DNA of 57,330 nt from an uncultured Bacillota bacterium (GTDB taxonomy: Bacteria > Bacillota > Clostridia > Lachnospirales > Lachnospiraceae), in assembly GCA_949291945.1 (NCBI GenBank), contig CASEXH010000026.1:1-57330 (forward strand), in the 5' to 3' direction. Shown in pieces: positions 25,965 to 34,220 of this stretch; the first letter of the stretch is position 1, and each line of letters opens with the position of its first letter. A model generated the notes under the pieces. It made no database searches. It saw only the letters and a program-made list of their open reading frames with translations, and was not told where the DNA came from. The position numbers and the translations under genes were made by a program.

Positions 25965-26030
25965 CCTCCTAAAAAGCCCTAAAATTCCCCAAATTGTAAA
26001 AAGTGTATCATAACACACTATTTTTTTCAA
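25965..26030 (-). promoter_or_regulatory. Promoter of the carAB-uppP unit, with an upstream ribosome site
   Basis: On the minus strand TTGAAA (26030-26025) and TACACT (26007-26002) are 17 nt apart. The predicted start is near 25995. AGGAGG at 25970-25965 lies 5 nt before an in-frame ATG at 25959. I saw no PyrR-type attenuator hairpin in this leader. Confidence 0.6.
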
Positions 26031-26075
26031 CCTTTTTTACAGAATCTATTGAGTAAAACTTTTTTTAATTTTTAC

Positions 26076-26129
26076 TTGACAATTTCAGACAAATCCTTTA
26101 ATATATATCTTGCGCTTACGAAAACGCAA
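26076..26129 (+). promoter_or_regulatory. Promoter and 5' hairpin of the first tRNA-Leu gene
   Basis: TTGACA (26076-26081) and TAATAT (26099-26104) are 17 nt apart. At the predicted +1 a small hairpin TTGCG (26110-26114) / CGCAA (26125-26129) begins the leader. Confidence 0.8.
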
Positions 26130-26143
26130 AACTTCATAAAGAT

Positions 26144-26227
26144 GCAGGAGTGGCGGAATTGGCAGACGCGCAGGCTTCAGGTGCCTGTGGTAGCAATATC
26201 GTGTGGGTTCAAGTCCCATCTCCTGCA
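26144..26227 (+). tRNA. tRNA-Leu(CAG)
   Basis: An 84-nt tRNA with a 7-bp acceptor stem (GCAGGAG with CTCCTGC), the anticodon loop TTCAGGT giving anticodon CAG (codon CUG), a long class-II variable arm as expected for leucine, and the T loop GGTTCAAGTCC. The 3' CCA is not encoded. It is identical to the second copy 215 nt downstream. It has its own promoter and terminator. Confidence 0.97.
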
Positions 26228-26232
26228 TGAAG

Positions 26233-26264
26233 AAAACCTCAGATGGAAAATATCTGAGGTTTTT
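26233..26264 (+). terminator. Terminator of the first tRNA-Leu gene
   Basis: AACCTCAGAT and ATCTGAGGTT form a stem followed by TTTTTTC, just after the tRNA. Confidence 0.85.
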
Positions 26265-26372
26265 TCTTGTCTCTTATTGTCGTCGCAGCCAGACTTCTGA
26301 CGATAAATTTTCTTATATTTTAATACATTTAGAAATTCAGAAATTATTTGAAAATAAAATTCAAATTTCCTG

Positions 26373-26423
26373 TTGACAAATCTCCGGTTATCGTGTATTA
26401 TATCTCTTGTGCTCAGGAGCACA
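26373..26423 (+). promoter_or_regulatory. Promoter and 5' hairpin of the second tRNA-Leu gene
   Basis: TTGACA (26373-26378) and TATTAT (26396-26401) are 17 nt apart. A perfect hairpin TGTGCT-CAGG-AGCACA (26408-26423) starts at the predicted +1. Confidence 0.8.
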
Positions 26424-26441
26424 CGATAAAATATCAGAAAT

Positions 26442-26525
26442 GCAGGAGTGGCGGAATTGGCAGACGCGCAGGCTTCAGGTGCCTGTGGTAGCAATATCGT
26501 GTGGGTTCAAGTCCCATCTCCTGCA
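26442..26525 (+). tRNA. tRNA-Leu(CAG), second identical copy
   Basis: Same 84 nt as the first copy, anticodon CAG, no encoded CCA. The flanking sequences differ from those of copy 1, so the duplication is either old outside the tRNA or only the tRNA part is held identical. Confidence 0.97.
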
Positions 26526-26538
26526 TCTTTTTTTGTCT

Positions 26539-26576
26539 TTTATCCGGTTACGGAAGTATGATTCTTCCATGACCGG
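26539..26576 (+). terminator. Terminator of the second tRNA-Leu gene
   Basis: ATCCGGTtacGGAA and TTCCatgACCGGAT form a stem and are followed by TTTTTC. Confidence 0.75.
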
Positions 26577-26604
26577 ATTTTTCTTTATCTCCCAAAGTAA
26601 AAAA

Positions 26605-26748
26605 GGAACTGCCGCATTAATCAACATCGAGAATATTTATACATTTTATTGCTCAGTCTGTGCCGCTTTGAGACCACAGTCCCAAAACTATGCTCCACAA
26701 TTCCCATAAAATGTATAAATATTCCTGATATATGTTAATGCGGCAGCT
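26605..26748 (+). repeat. Long-hairpin dispersed repeat, copy 2
   Basis: About 144 nt that align end to end with the reverse complement of 4624-4779. The outer stem here is ACTGCCGCATTAA with TTAATGCGGCAG, where copy 1 has ACTGTCTCATTA with TAATGAGACAG, so several bases changed on both arms together. The inner stem (GAATATTTATACATTTTA with its complement) is nearly identical in both. It lies downstream of clpX and of the second tRNA-Leu. T-rich sequence flanks both sides, so it can work as a terminator in either direction. Confidence 0.8.
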
Positions 26749-26828
26749 ACTTTTTTATACTTTATATTGCCTTTTTGCCTGTCCTCACTGTACAAGGACC
26801 GGGATGTACCCGATAGGCCGGTACAGAT

Positions 26829-28259
26829 TTAATTTCTTTCCTGCATCTCCAGCTGAGGCAGTTCCTGTCCTCTCAGCAGAATCTTAGGACCTCCTGTGTG
26901 CTGGATGTACTCTTTGGTAATAATCACTTCTCCGATGCTGTCGTCTTTCGGTATCTCATACATGATATCCAACATATATTCCTCCAGGATGGCCCGCAGT
27001 GCTCTGGCACCGGTGTGTTTCTCCATGGCCATATCCGCAATGGCCTCCAGGGCTCCCTGTTCAAACTCCAGTTTTACTTCATCCATGGCTAAAAGCTTCT
27101 GATACTGCTTTAAAATGGCATTTTTCGGCTCCTTGAGAATTTCTACCAGCATATCTCTTGTCAGGCCTTTTAAGGCAAAAATCACAGGCAGACGTCCCAG
27201 AAACTCCGGGATCATGCCAAACTTTCTCAGATCATCTACCGTTACTTTTTCCAGAAGACTGTCGTCATGATCATATTTATCTTTCAGATCTGCCTGGAAT
27301 CCGATAGAAGCTGTCTTATTCAGACGCTCCTTCACAATCTCCTCCAGATCCGGGAATGCTCCGCCGCAGATAAACAGAATATTTCTGGTATCTACTGTGG
27401 TAAGAGGAACCATGGCATTCTTGCTGTTGGCCCCTACCGGAACCTCGATCTCACTGCCTTCCAGAAGCTTCAGCATTCCCTGCTGGACCGCCTCCCCGCT
27501 CACATCTCTCTGGTTGGTATTTTTCTTTTTGGCGATCTTGTCTATTTCATCTATAAAGATAATTCCATGCTCTGCTTTCTCCACATCATTGTCTGCAGCA
27601 GCCAGCAGTTTGCTGACTACACTTTCAATATCGTCTCCAATATATCCCGCTTCCGTCAGAGATGTGGCATCGGTAATTGCCAGAGGCACATCCAGAAGCC
27701 TTGCAAGGGTCTTTACCATATAAGTCTTGCCGCTTCCGGTAGGACCGATCATGAGCATGTTGGATTTCTCGATCTCCACGTCATCGGTATTTTCTGCAAA
27801 AACTCTTTTATAATGGTTATAGACAGCCACAGACATTACTTTCTTTGCATGTTCCTGTCCGATCACATACTCATCCAGACTGGCTTTAATCTTATGCGGA
27901 GCAGGAATACTTTTGATATCAAATACCTTTGGCGCTACTTTTTCCTTGGGCTTCTCCTGTCTCTTTTTCACTTTTTGTCTGTTGGGGATCTGATTCTGAA
28001 GGGAACTCAAGTCGATCATGCTGATATTGGGCATGTTTGGTATATTTTTCATCAGCTCATCATAATTGATATTGCTGTTATTCATGGTATCAAAGCTTCG
28101 CTGCATACAGTCTGTGCAGATATGGATATTATTGGGAAGATCGATCATCTTTCCGGCTTTGCTCTCCGGCCGTCTGCACATAAAACAAATTTTTTCATAA
28201 GAATCCTTATTTTTCTTATCAGAAGAAGTGGTTTCTAAATATTCTTTATCATCTGACAT
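26829..28259 (-). CDS. clpX: ATP-dependent Clp protease ATP-binding subunit ClpX
   Basis: AAA+ unfoldase that feeds proteins to ClpP. The 476-residue protein has the N-terminal zinc finger (Cys25, Cys28, Cys48, Cys51), the Walker A motif GPTGSGKT, the Walker B motif IIFIDEIDKI, and the IGF loop (TASIGFQAD) that docks on ClpP. It is longer than the usual 410-430 residues because of a lysine-rich linker of about 60 residues between the zinc finger and the AAA+ core. The frame extends to a TTG at 28286, but the ATG at 28259 is the likely start. clpP and tig are not adjacent here. Confidence 0.92.
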   Translation of the reverse strand: MSDDKEYLETTSSDKKNKDSYEKICFMCRRPESKAGKMIDLPNNIHICTDCMQRSFDTMNNSNINYDELMKNIPNMPNISMIDLSSLQNQIPNRQKVKKRQEKPKEKVAPKVFDIKSIPAPHKIKASLDEYVIGQEHAKKVMSVAVYNHYKRVFAENTDDVEIEKSNMLMIGPTGSGKTYMVKTLARLLDVPLAITDATSLTEAGYIGDDIESVVSKLLAAADNDVEKAEHGIIFIDEIDKIAKKKNTNQRDVSGEAVQQGMLKLLEGSEIEVPVGANSKNAMVPLTTVDTRNILFICGGAFPDLEEIVKERLNKTASIGFQADLKDKYDHDDSLLEKVTVDDLRKFGMIPEFLGRLPVIFALKGLTRDMLVEILKEPKNAILKQYQKLLAMDEVKLEFEQGALEAIADMAMEKHTGARALRAILEEYMLDIMYEIPKDDSIGEVIITKEYIQHTGGPKILLRGQELPQLEMQERN

Positions 28260-28325
28260 ATCTGTTCTCTCTCTTTCCTCTATCAAATCTATCCTGAGAT
28301 TTAAACTATTTGACTCCAGTATCTT

Positions 28326-28354
28326 ATCATAAATCTATCGGCCTAACAAGTAAA
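28326..28354 (-). promoter_or_regulatory. Promoter of clpX
   Basis: On the minus strand TTTACT (28354-28349) and TATGAT (28331-28326) are 17 nt apart. An overlapping pair (TTGTTA and TAAGAT) also has 17-nt spacing. No CtsR- or CIRCE-like repeat was seen. Confidence 0.6.
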
Positions 28355-28372
28355 CTTTTTATAAATAGGAAC

Positions 28373-28416
28373 AGGCAGTGTCCCGAAACTCTGATATGTT
28401 CCGGCCGCTGCCTGCT
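28373..28416 (-). terminator. Probable terminator of the htrA-like gene
   Basis: On the minus strand AGGCAG...CTGCCT arms form a long hairpin with internal mismatches, followed by a weak T-rich stretch. Confidence 0.55.
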
Positions 28417-28454
28417 CTTTTTCGTTTAGCTGTCCTTATTCGTTTCGTTATTTG

Positions 28455-30161
28455 TTATTGCCCGCTCTGGGTAGAACTCTGGGCATCGCTTCTTGCTCCC
28501 AGGGTAACCGTCAAGGTCTGTTCCTGATACTGGCCGCCTTCAGCCCTGGCCACAACAACCTCTACCTGCTCACCAGCCCTATAATAAGACAGCTGGTTGG
28601 TAAGATTATCGTAGGTCTGTACCGTAGTACCGTCAAACTGCTGGATAATATCTCCACTCTGGATACCTGCCTGGTCTGCAGGACCGCCTTCTTCTACGTC
28701 ACGAACGAAAACGCCTACCGGCATGTTGTACATTTCTTCTGTATTGCTGGAAACATCCAGGCATGTAATTCCCAGATAAGCCGCCTGGCTTTCGTCTTCT
28801 ACTTTCTCTCTGGTCTCTTTACTCATCAGTTCTTCAAGGATGGGTTCCGCACGGCTGATCGGAATAGCAAATCCCATACCTTCTACAGAACTGGAAGCAA
28901 TCTTGGAAGAATTAATTCCTACAACTTCTCCATTCATATTCAGAAGAGCTCCGCCGCTGTTTCCCGGATTGATGGCTGCGTCTGTCTGGATAAATGTGCC
29001 ATTCACATCCTCTGAATTTACCTGTTTATTCAGAGCACTTACATATCCGGAAGTTACCGACTGGCCATATCCCAGAGCATTTCCGATAGCAACTACCTGC
29101 TCGCCAACTATCAGATCATCCGAGCTTCCCAAGTTCGCCACTGTAATCTCATTGCGGACATCTTCCGGTATATCGGAAATGTTTACGGAAACCACCGCAA
29201 GATCGTTGTCTACATCTGTACCTTTTATCTGTGCAGCTACTGCAGTACCGCCTTCCAGATCGGCGCTTGTATCGCCTGACTGGGAACTGGTATTTGTTAC
29301 GTCACTTGAAGATCCGGCTGCCGTACCATCCTGATTGGTAAAGCATACGCTCAGGCTGGTAGCACCCTCTACCACATGATTGTTGGTTGCGATGAGAAGT
29401 TCTGTGTCATTCTGTCCTACAATAATACCGGATCCGCTGCTTTCCTGTTCCTGGGTCTGGCTTTCGCCGCCGTATCCGAAAAAGTATCCGTAATAATTAG
29501 GAATCTCCTGTACGCTGATACTTGTAATGGCTACGATAGATGGCATAACATTGGCAGCCACCTGAGAAACAGTTCCCTGGCCTGACGTTCCGCTGTCAGA
29601 AGAAGTACTGCTGCTGTCTGTATTTGTCAACTGAGCCTGGGCGATTTGGGTGGTTTCGTCCGGCATTAACTGGCCGCCTACATAATTTACACCCTGGAAC
29701 ACAACACCTGCTACCAACCCGAACACTGCTGCACAGGCTGCTGCAAATCCAAGTTTTCTTGCAGTGCCGGAACCATTTCCTTTTTTCTTCTTTTCTTTCC
29801 GTTCCGGAGGGATAGGAGATGCAAACTGGTAAGAACTATACTTATTCTTTCCACTTCCCGTTTTTTCTTTCTCCGGATCAGCGGCAGACTTTTCTGTAAA
29901 TCCGCCGGTGCTTTCCCTCCTGGGTTCAGAGGCCTTCCGATAAGTATGGGCGTAATAAGGATTCTCCTCACTGGGTGCTTCCTGAGGCTCCTGCCTGGTC
30001 TGCCGGGACTCTTCTGCCTTTTTCTCTGTCTCCTCCGGATTTCTCATAACAAAAGATTCTCCTTTTGTATAAGCATTATCTCTGGAATTCCCCATAGGAT
30101 TTTCCACTCCCTTTTCCGGTTCATTACCTGTATCATTTATATTCTTAAATTCATCACTCAT
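28455..30161 (-). CDS. htrA: HtrA/DegP-type serine protease with PDZ domain
   Basis: Membrane-anchored protein quality-control protease of family S1C, 568 residues. A long charged, probably disordered cytoplasmic part (1-134) leads to one membrane span (about 136-158) and then an extracellular trypsin-like domain with the triad His262 (ATNNHVV), Asp320 (DVDNDLAVV) and Ser402 (NPGNSGGAL). An insertion rich in Ser/Thr/Gly lies between His and Asp (about 280-305). One PDZ domain follows (about 460-555), and the C-terminus is Ser/Gln-rich. AAAGGATG lies 8 nt before the ATG. The gene appears monocistronic. Confidence 0.92.
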   Translation of the reverse strand: MSDEFKNINDTGNEPEKGVENPMGNSRDNAYTKGESFVMRNPEETEKKAEESRQTRQEPQEAPSEENPYYAHTYRKASEPRRESTGGFTEKSAADPEKEKTGSGKNKYSSYQFASPIPPERKEKKKKGNGSGTARKLGFAAACAAVFGLVAGVVFQGVNYVGGQLMPDETTQIAQAQLTNTDSSSTSSDSGTSGQGTVSQVAANVMPSIVAITSISVQEIPNYYGYFFGYGGESQTQEQESSGSGIIVGQNDTELLIATNNHVVEGATSLSVCFTNQDGTAAGSSSDVTNTSSQSGDTSADLEGGTAVAAQIKGTDVDNDLAVVSVNISDIPEDVRNEITVANLGSSDDLIVGEQVVAIGNALGYGQSVTSGYVSALNKQVNSEDVNGTFIQTDAAINPGNSGGALLNMNGEVVGINSSKIASSSVEGMGFAIPISRAEPILEELMSKETREKVEDESQAAYLGITCLDVSSNTEEMYNMPVGVFVRDVEEGGPADQAGIQSGDIIQQFDGTTVQTYDNLTNQLSYYRAGEQVEVVVARAEGGQYQEQTLTVTLGARSDAQSSTQSGQ

Positions 30162-30267
30162 ATTCTATGCATCCTTTCCTCAATTAAGCTCTTTTTCTTT
30201 TTACATGACTAAGTCTATCAGTCAATTGTGTTCAAATTGTGATGAAAAAACAAAGAAAAAGTGAAAT

Positions 30268-31185
30268 TCAATTTCTGTTTTTCCAATAACCGGGATTCAT
30301 GGTACATTTCATGATCAAAGCCATTGGCAGCCTTTTATAGCTTTTCCCCAGCCGATATCCCAGAAATTTAAAACCGCTGCTCGTTACAAGAGAAGGAATG
30401 AGCCAGAACTTTCCTTTTTTCATCAGATATACTGCCGTACTTTTTACCAGCCGCAGCCCCTCTCCTTCTGAGGGAACTCCTTTAAAGATTTCCGGATGAT
30501 CTGCCTGGGACACTGCCAGATCAAAATTTCTCCGAAATTGCTGCAGCCAGGTATAATTATGAGAATGGATCACTCTGGCATCCGCTGCATAGAAAACAGC
30601 ATAGCCCTTTTTCACCATATTTCCGGCCATGACCATATCTTCATTAAAAATAGCAGGAAAAGAAAATCCTCCCATTTCTTCATAAGCTTTTTTCCGGTAT
30701 GCCGCACATACATTGGAGCAGAAATAAGTCTTGATCCCCAATTCGGACAGATCTTCTTTCGTCTTTTTCCTGCATTCTCCAGGATAATTAAAGGACCGGG
30801 TATAGCTTTCAATGAGACGGCAGTCTTTATCCGGGAGCTGTCTTCCATATACTGCTCCGATCTGGGGATCTCTAAAAGGCTTCAGAAGATGTTCCAGGGT
30901 ATATCTGTCGGCCGGGACTGCATCCTGGGTAAAATAAACCAAAAATTCACTGTCTGCTATCTTAGCTGCCTGAGCTCTGGTCCTTCCATGATCGAATGCA
31001 TCCTTGGAGATATGGAACACTTCTGCCCCTTTTATCCCGCTGATCATAGAGTTCTCCCAAAACTTTTCCTCTGTATTCATGATGATGACTTTATCCGGCA
31101 AAATTGTTTGTTTTTTCAAGCTTTCCATAAGTCTGGAAAATTTTTCTCCCGGTTTATATGTGGGCACTATCACAGTAACGCTCAT
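30268..31185 (-). CDS. Family 2 glycosyltransferase (rhamnosyltransferase-like)
   Basis: A 305-residue GT-A-fold glycosyltransferase of family GT2. The N-terminus VTVIVPTYKPG and the segment ISKDAFDHGRTRAQAA are typical of dTDP-rhamnose-type rhamnosyltransferases. The acidic motif appears as YFTQDAVPAD near residue 90, and ED near 180 (FNEDMVMAG) would be the catalytic region. No membrane spans. AAAGGAG lies 8 nt before the ATG. It is the last gene of the polysaccharide locus but is separated from it by a terminator (31356-31398) and a structured gap, so it is probably a separate transcript. Confidence 0.82.
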   Translation of the reverse strand: MSVTVIVPTYKPGEKFSRLMESLKKQTILPDKVIIMNTEEKFWENSMISGIKGAEVFHISKDAFDHGRTRAQAAKIADSEFLVYFTQDAVPADRYTLEHLLKPFRDPQIGAVYGRQLPDKDCRLIESYTRSFNYPGECRKKTKEDLSELGIKTYFCSNVCAAYRKKAYEEMGGFSFPAIFNEDMVMAGNMVKKGYAVFYAADARVIHSHNYTWLQQFRRNFDLAVSQADHPEIFKGVPSEGEGLRLVKSTAVYLMKKGKFWLIPSLVTSSGFKFLGYRLGKSYKRLPMALIMKCTMNPGYWKNRN

Positions 31186-31214
31186 AGATTTTCTCCTTTA
31201 AAACTTCACTTTCC

Positions 31215-31350
31215 ATCTGTTCCGGTACAATGATCGGATAAGGAAGAGACCTGCTTGTGCAAGTACGGCAGTCGCCCGACTGGCTTATCCAATCGTTTCG
31301 GCTCCGACTCACGATTACTGCCATAACTGCACAGCTCGCAGCTTCGCTTA
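31215..31350 (-). other. Stem-loop-rich intergenic segment upstream of the GT2 gene
   Basis: No gene is supported. On the minus strand several hairpins follow one another: TGCCATAA with TTATGGCA, AATCGT with ACGATT, CCAGTCG with CGACTG, and ACTTGC with GCAGGT. The segment is more GC-rich than its surroundings and lies between the LCP gene terminator and the GT2 start. It may be a structured RNA leader or a dispersed repeat. Confidence 0.45.
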
Positions 31351-31355
31351 TGGCA

Positions 31356-31398
31356 CAAAAAGAACAGGAAGCATGCTCAGACAACTTCCTGTTCTTTT
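31356..31398. terminator. Terminator downstream of the LCP gene
   Basis: AAAAAGAACAGGAAG and CTTCCTGTTCTTTTT pair perfectly around a loop of about 13 nt, with T-runs usable in both directions. Confidence 0.9.
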
Positions 31399-31444
31399 TA
31401 AAGGGAATTATGCAGACCTCCGTGCAGAAAACAGAAAGTCCTGC

Positions 31445-32719
31445 CTAATATGTTTCGTCTTGTATATCATAACTGCTGTCCTCTTCCGTACCATAGCCGT
31501 AACTATCTTCCGACGTTTCTCCTCCGCTGCTCTCTGAGCCGTCACTGCTGTCACTGGAGGAACTATTGTCGTCCAAAAGATATCTTCTCTCATCTGCCAC
31601 ATAGCTTTCCCCGAATCCGGTACGATCCACAACAAAATCACTGCGTACAGTTACTGTTTCGGAGGGCTGGTAATCCTCATCTGAGAATAAAAATTCATGG
31701 AGATATTTCACATTTGTCTCCAAAGTGGTAGGAATGATACAGTCCAGTCCGGTAACCGGTTCTGTCAAGTCAGCTCCCATTACGTAATCTACAGGGAAAC
31801 CTGTATTTTCTCCCATATTATAGTTCAGGATGCTCCTTCCCAGCTTTATCAGCTCTGACTTGGAAAAATTCGTCTGGATAAGAGGGAAGACTTGGTCCAC
31901 AATATCGCTGAGAGTACCAATGCTTGCAGATTTTGCCTTATCTGCCAGCATATTTAATACCAGCCTCTGTCTCTCTGTTCTTCCCTGATCCCCGGAAGCA
32001 GTCTGCCGGATACGGCAGTAGGCAGTGACCTGTACACCGTTCAGATGGTAGGTTCCTATAATCTCAGACTGATCGTCCGGAGCCGGGTCTGGTTTTTCAA
32101 TAGGCGTATAATCCATACCTGTCTGTTCAGAAGTTTCTACACAATGATTATTCATATGTTCAATTTCTTCATAAGACATGGGAATATCCAGCCCTCCCAG
32201 ACAATCTACCACAGTGGCCATAGCACTGAAATCCACAGATACATAGTTCTGGATATCTAGGTCCATATTGGTGTTCATCATATTGATGGCCTGTACCGGG
32301 CCGCCTCGAAGATAAGCAGAATTGCATTTATTATAAATACCGTTTCCATACTCGTCCTCGTCTACCCGCATATAGGTATCCCTGTAAAGAGATACCAGCC
32401 GTACTTCTTTGGTGTCGTTGTTGATACTGGCTATAATGGCAGTGTCGCTGTTGCCGTACAAACCTTCATCTTCTGTCCGCTTATCTACGCCAAAAAGTGC
32501 AATATTGGTATAGCCGCTTAGAACTTCACTTCCAGCTACCGTCTCATTGATCTGTACTTCCTGGTCATTTTCCGTCTGTACAAAATTCAACTTATCCATT
32601 CTCTTATTGATCTGGGTATATAGAAAAAGAACTCCTACCAGCAGGACCAGTACAATAATCTCAAATCCAAAAAGGATCTTTCTCCCCAGACGTCTCTTCT
32701 TTTTTTTCATCTTAGACAT
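31445..32719 (-). CDS. LytR-CpsA-Psr (LCP) family glycopolymer ligase
   Basis: LCP enzymes transfer polysaccharide or teichoic-acid chains from the lipid carrier to peptidoglycan. The 424-residue protein has a basic N-terminus, one membrane span (about residues 15-36) and an extracellular LCP domain with NSDTAIIASIN near 85, the arginine-bearing SLYRDTYMRV near 105, and CRIRQTASGDQGRTERQR near 235-250, which holds the lipid-phosphate-binding arginines. The C-terminal 45 residues are Ser/Asp/Glu-rich. It is in line with the glycosylphosphotransferase gene upstream and so probably attaches the polymer made by this locus. Confidence 0.9.
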   Translation of the reverse strand: MSKMKKKKRRLGRKILFGFEIIVLVLLVGVLFLYTQINKRMDKLNFVQTENDQEVQINETVAGSEVLSGYTNIALFGVDKRTEDEGLYGNSDTAIIASINNDTKEVRLVSLYRDTYMRVDEDEYGNGIYNKCNSAYLRGGPVQAINMMNTNMDLDIQNYVSVDFSAMATVVDCLGGLDIPMSYEEIEHMNNHCVETSEQTGMDYTPIEKPDPAPDDQSEIIGTYHLNGVQVTAYCRIRQTASGDQGRTERQRLVLNMLADKAKSASIGTLSDIVDQVFPLIQTNFSKSELIKLGRSILNYNMGENTGFPVDYVMGADLTEPVTGLDCIIPTTLETNVKYLHEFLFSDEDYQPSETVTVRSDFVVDRTGFGESYVADERRYLLDDNSSSSDSSDGSESSGGETSEDSYGYGTEEDSSYDIQDETY

Positions 32720-32737
32720 TTCTATTCCCCTTTATCT

Positions 32738-34135
32738 TTAATAAGCGTTTTTGTTTATGAAACCTTTAAAAATCGTCAGGATCAAAATCTTGATATCCAG
32801 TCCCAATGTCCAGTTCTCAATATAATAGAGATCATATTCGATCCTTTTTCTGATTGACGTATTTCCTCTGTAGCCATTAACCTGGGCCCAGCCCGTGATT
32901 CCCGGGCGCACCTGATGTTTGATCATGTATCGGGGGATTTCTTCTTTAAATTTTTCCACAAAGAAAGGTCTTTCTGGTCTGGGACCTACGAGACTCATCT
33001 CCCCTTTCAGCACATTAAAAAGCTGCGGAAGCTCATCAATACTGGTCTTTCGCATAAATTTTCCAAAACCGGTAACTCTTGGATCATCCTTTACTGTCCA
33101 CCTGGTTTTCTCCTTCTCAGGGGCCTGAACTTCCATGGAACGAAATTTATACATCATAAAAGGGCGATTATGCAACCCTACCCGTTCCTGTTTGAAGATC
33201 AGGGGTCCCGGCGAAGTAAGCTTTATCATAACCACAGAAAACAGCATGACCGGTGAAAAGATCACAATAGCACATATAGATCCCACAATATCCATCAATC
33301 TCTTCAAAAAAGCATAATATGTGTTGGTCAAAGGCACATGCCGTATATTAATCACCGGAAGTCCCAAGATATCTTCTGTATATGGCTTAGTAGGTATAAC
33401 TCTATTATAATCAGGAATAAACTTTGTATGCACTCCGGATTTTTCACAAAGCGCCACAATCTCCTCCAGACGGTAATACTCATTCAGTCCCAGAGTAATG
33501 GCAATCTCGTCCAGCCGGTTCTGGGGCAGGATTACCATAAGGTTTGCGATCCTTCCCAGGACTTTTACACCTTTATATTCTGTCCCAGCCTCAACATGAT
33601 CGTCCAGAATTCCCCGGATCTTGTATCCCCATTGAGGATTAGCTATGATCCGGTCAATATATTCTTCGGCCGCATGACTGTATCCTACCAGAAGGATATG
33701 TTTCAGATTATAGCCTTTTTTCCTCATACTCCTGAGGAAATACCGGATCAGATTCCGGAGACCGGTTTCCAGGAGAATATTCACAAAGTAAAAAATCGCC
33801 AGCAGTTCTCTGGAAAAATGCATCATCTTGATCAGGTACAATGCGCCCAGGATCAATGCGATCCCTACCGTATTGGCCTTGACAATGTTCCACATTTCCA
33901 GCCGTCTTCCCTGTACCCGCTTAGGCGTATACAGGCTGAACAGATAGTACAGCAGCAGATATGTCGGTACAATAGGCAGTATTGCCGCTGCATAAATCCT
34001 GAAAGGAAGAGCTCCTACACTTTCATCCAGAAATAGGAATTTAATTATCCATGCAATAAAGTAGGCGATTATGATCACAAAAGCATCCAGCACCACATGA
34101 AGGCGGTTAAAATGCTTTTGATTTTCTTTAATCAA
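32738..34135 (-). CDS. Polyprenyl glycosylphosphotransferase (undecaprenyl-phosphate sugar transferase)
   Basis: Starts glycan synthesis by moving a sugar-phosphate from a UDP-sugar to undecaprenyl phosphate. The 465-residue protein has four N-terminal spans, a CoA-binding-like Rossmann segment (HILLVGYSHAAEEYIDRI near 145), a fifth span, and the conserved bacterial sugar transferase domain: KRLMDIVGS near 270, TSPGPLIFKQERVG, RKTSIDELPQ, SLVGPRPERP and RPGITGWAQVNG. This is the WbaP/WcaJ polytopic type. The start appears to be a TTG preceded by AGGGTGAT. Which sugar is used is not clear. Confidence 0.9.
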   Translation of the reverse strand: MIKENQKHFNRLHVVLDAFVIIIAYFIAWIIKFLFLDESVGALPFRIYAAAILPIVPTYLLLYYLFSLYTPKRVQGRRLEMWNIVKANTVGIALILGALYLIKMMHFSRELLAIFYFVNILLETGLRNLIRYFLRSMRKKGYNLKHILLVGYSHAAEEYIDRIIANPQWGYKIRGILDDHVEAGTEYKGVKVLGRIANLMVILPQNRLDEIAITLGLNEYYRLEEIVALCEKSGVHTKFIPDYNRVIPTKPYTEDILGLPVINIRHVPLTNTYYAFLKRLMDIVGSICAIVIFSPVMLFSVVMIKLTSPGPLIFKQERVGLHNRPFMMYKFRSMEVQAPEKEKTRWTVKDDPRVTGFGKFMRKTSIDELPQLFNVLKGEMSLVGPRPERPFFVEKFKEEIPRYMIKHQVRPGITGWAQVNGYRGNTSIRKRIEYDLYYIENWTLGLDIKILILTIFKGFINKNAY

Positions 34136-34220
34136 GGTACTATCACCCTCTGCTCAAACATGTAATACATGTAATATTTTCTTAATAATATATCATACTT
34201 CTACTTAGAACGCAATATTC

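Noticed and set aside
27267..28238. A 323-codon plus-strand frame
   Set aside because: Antisense to clpX, with no start signal or recognisable domain.
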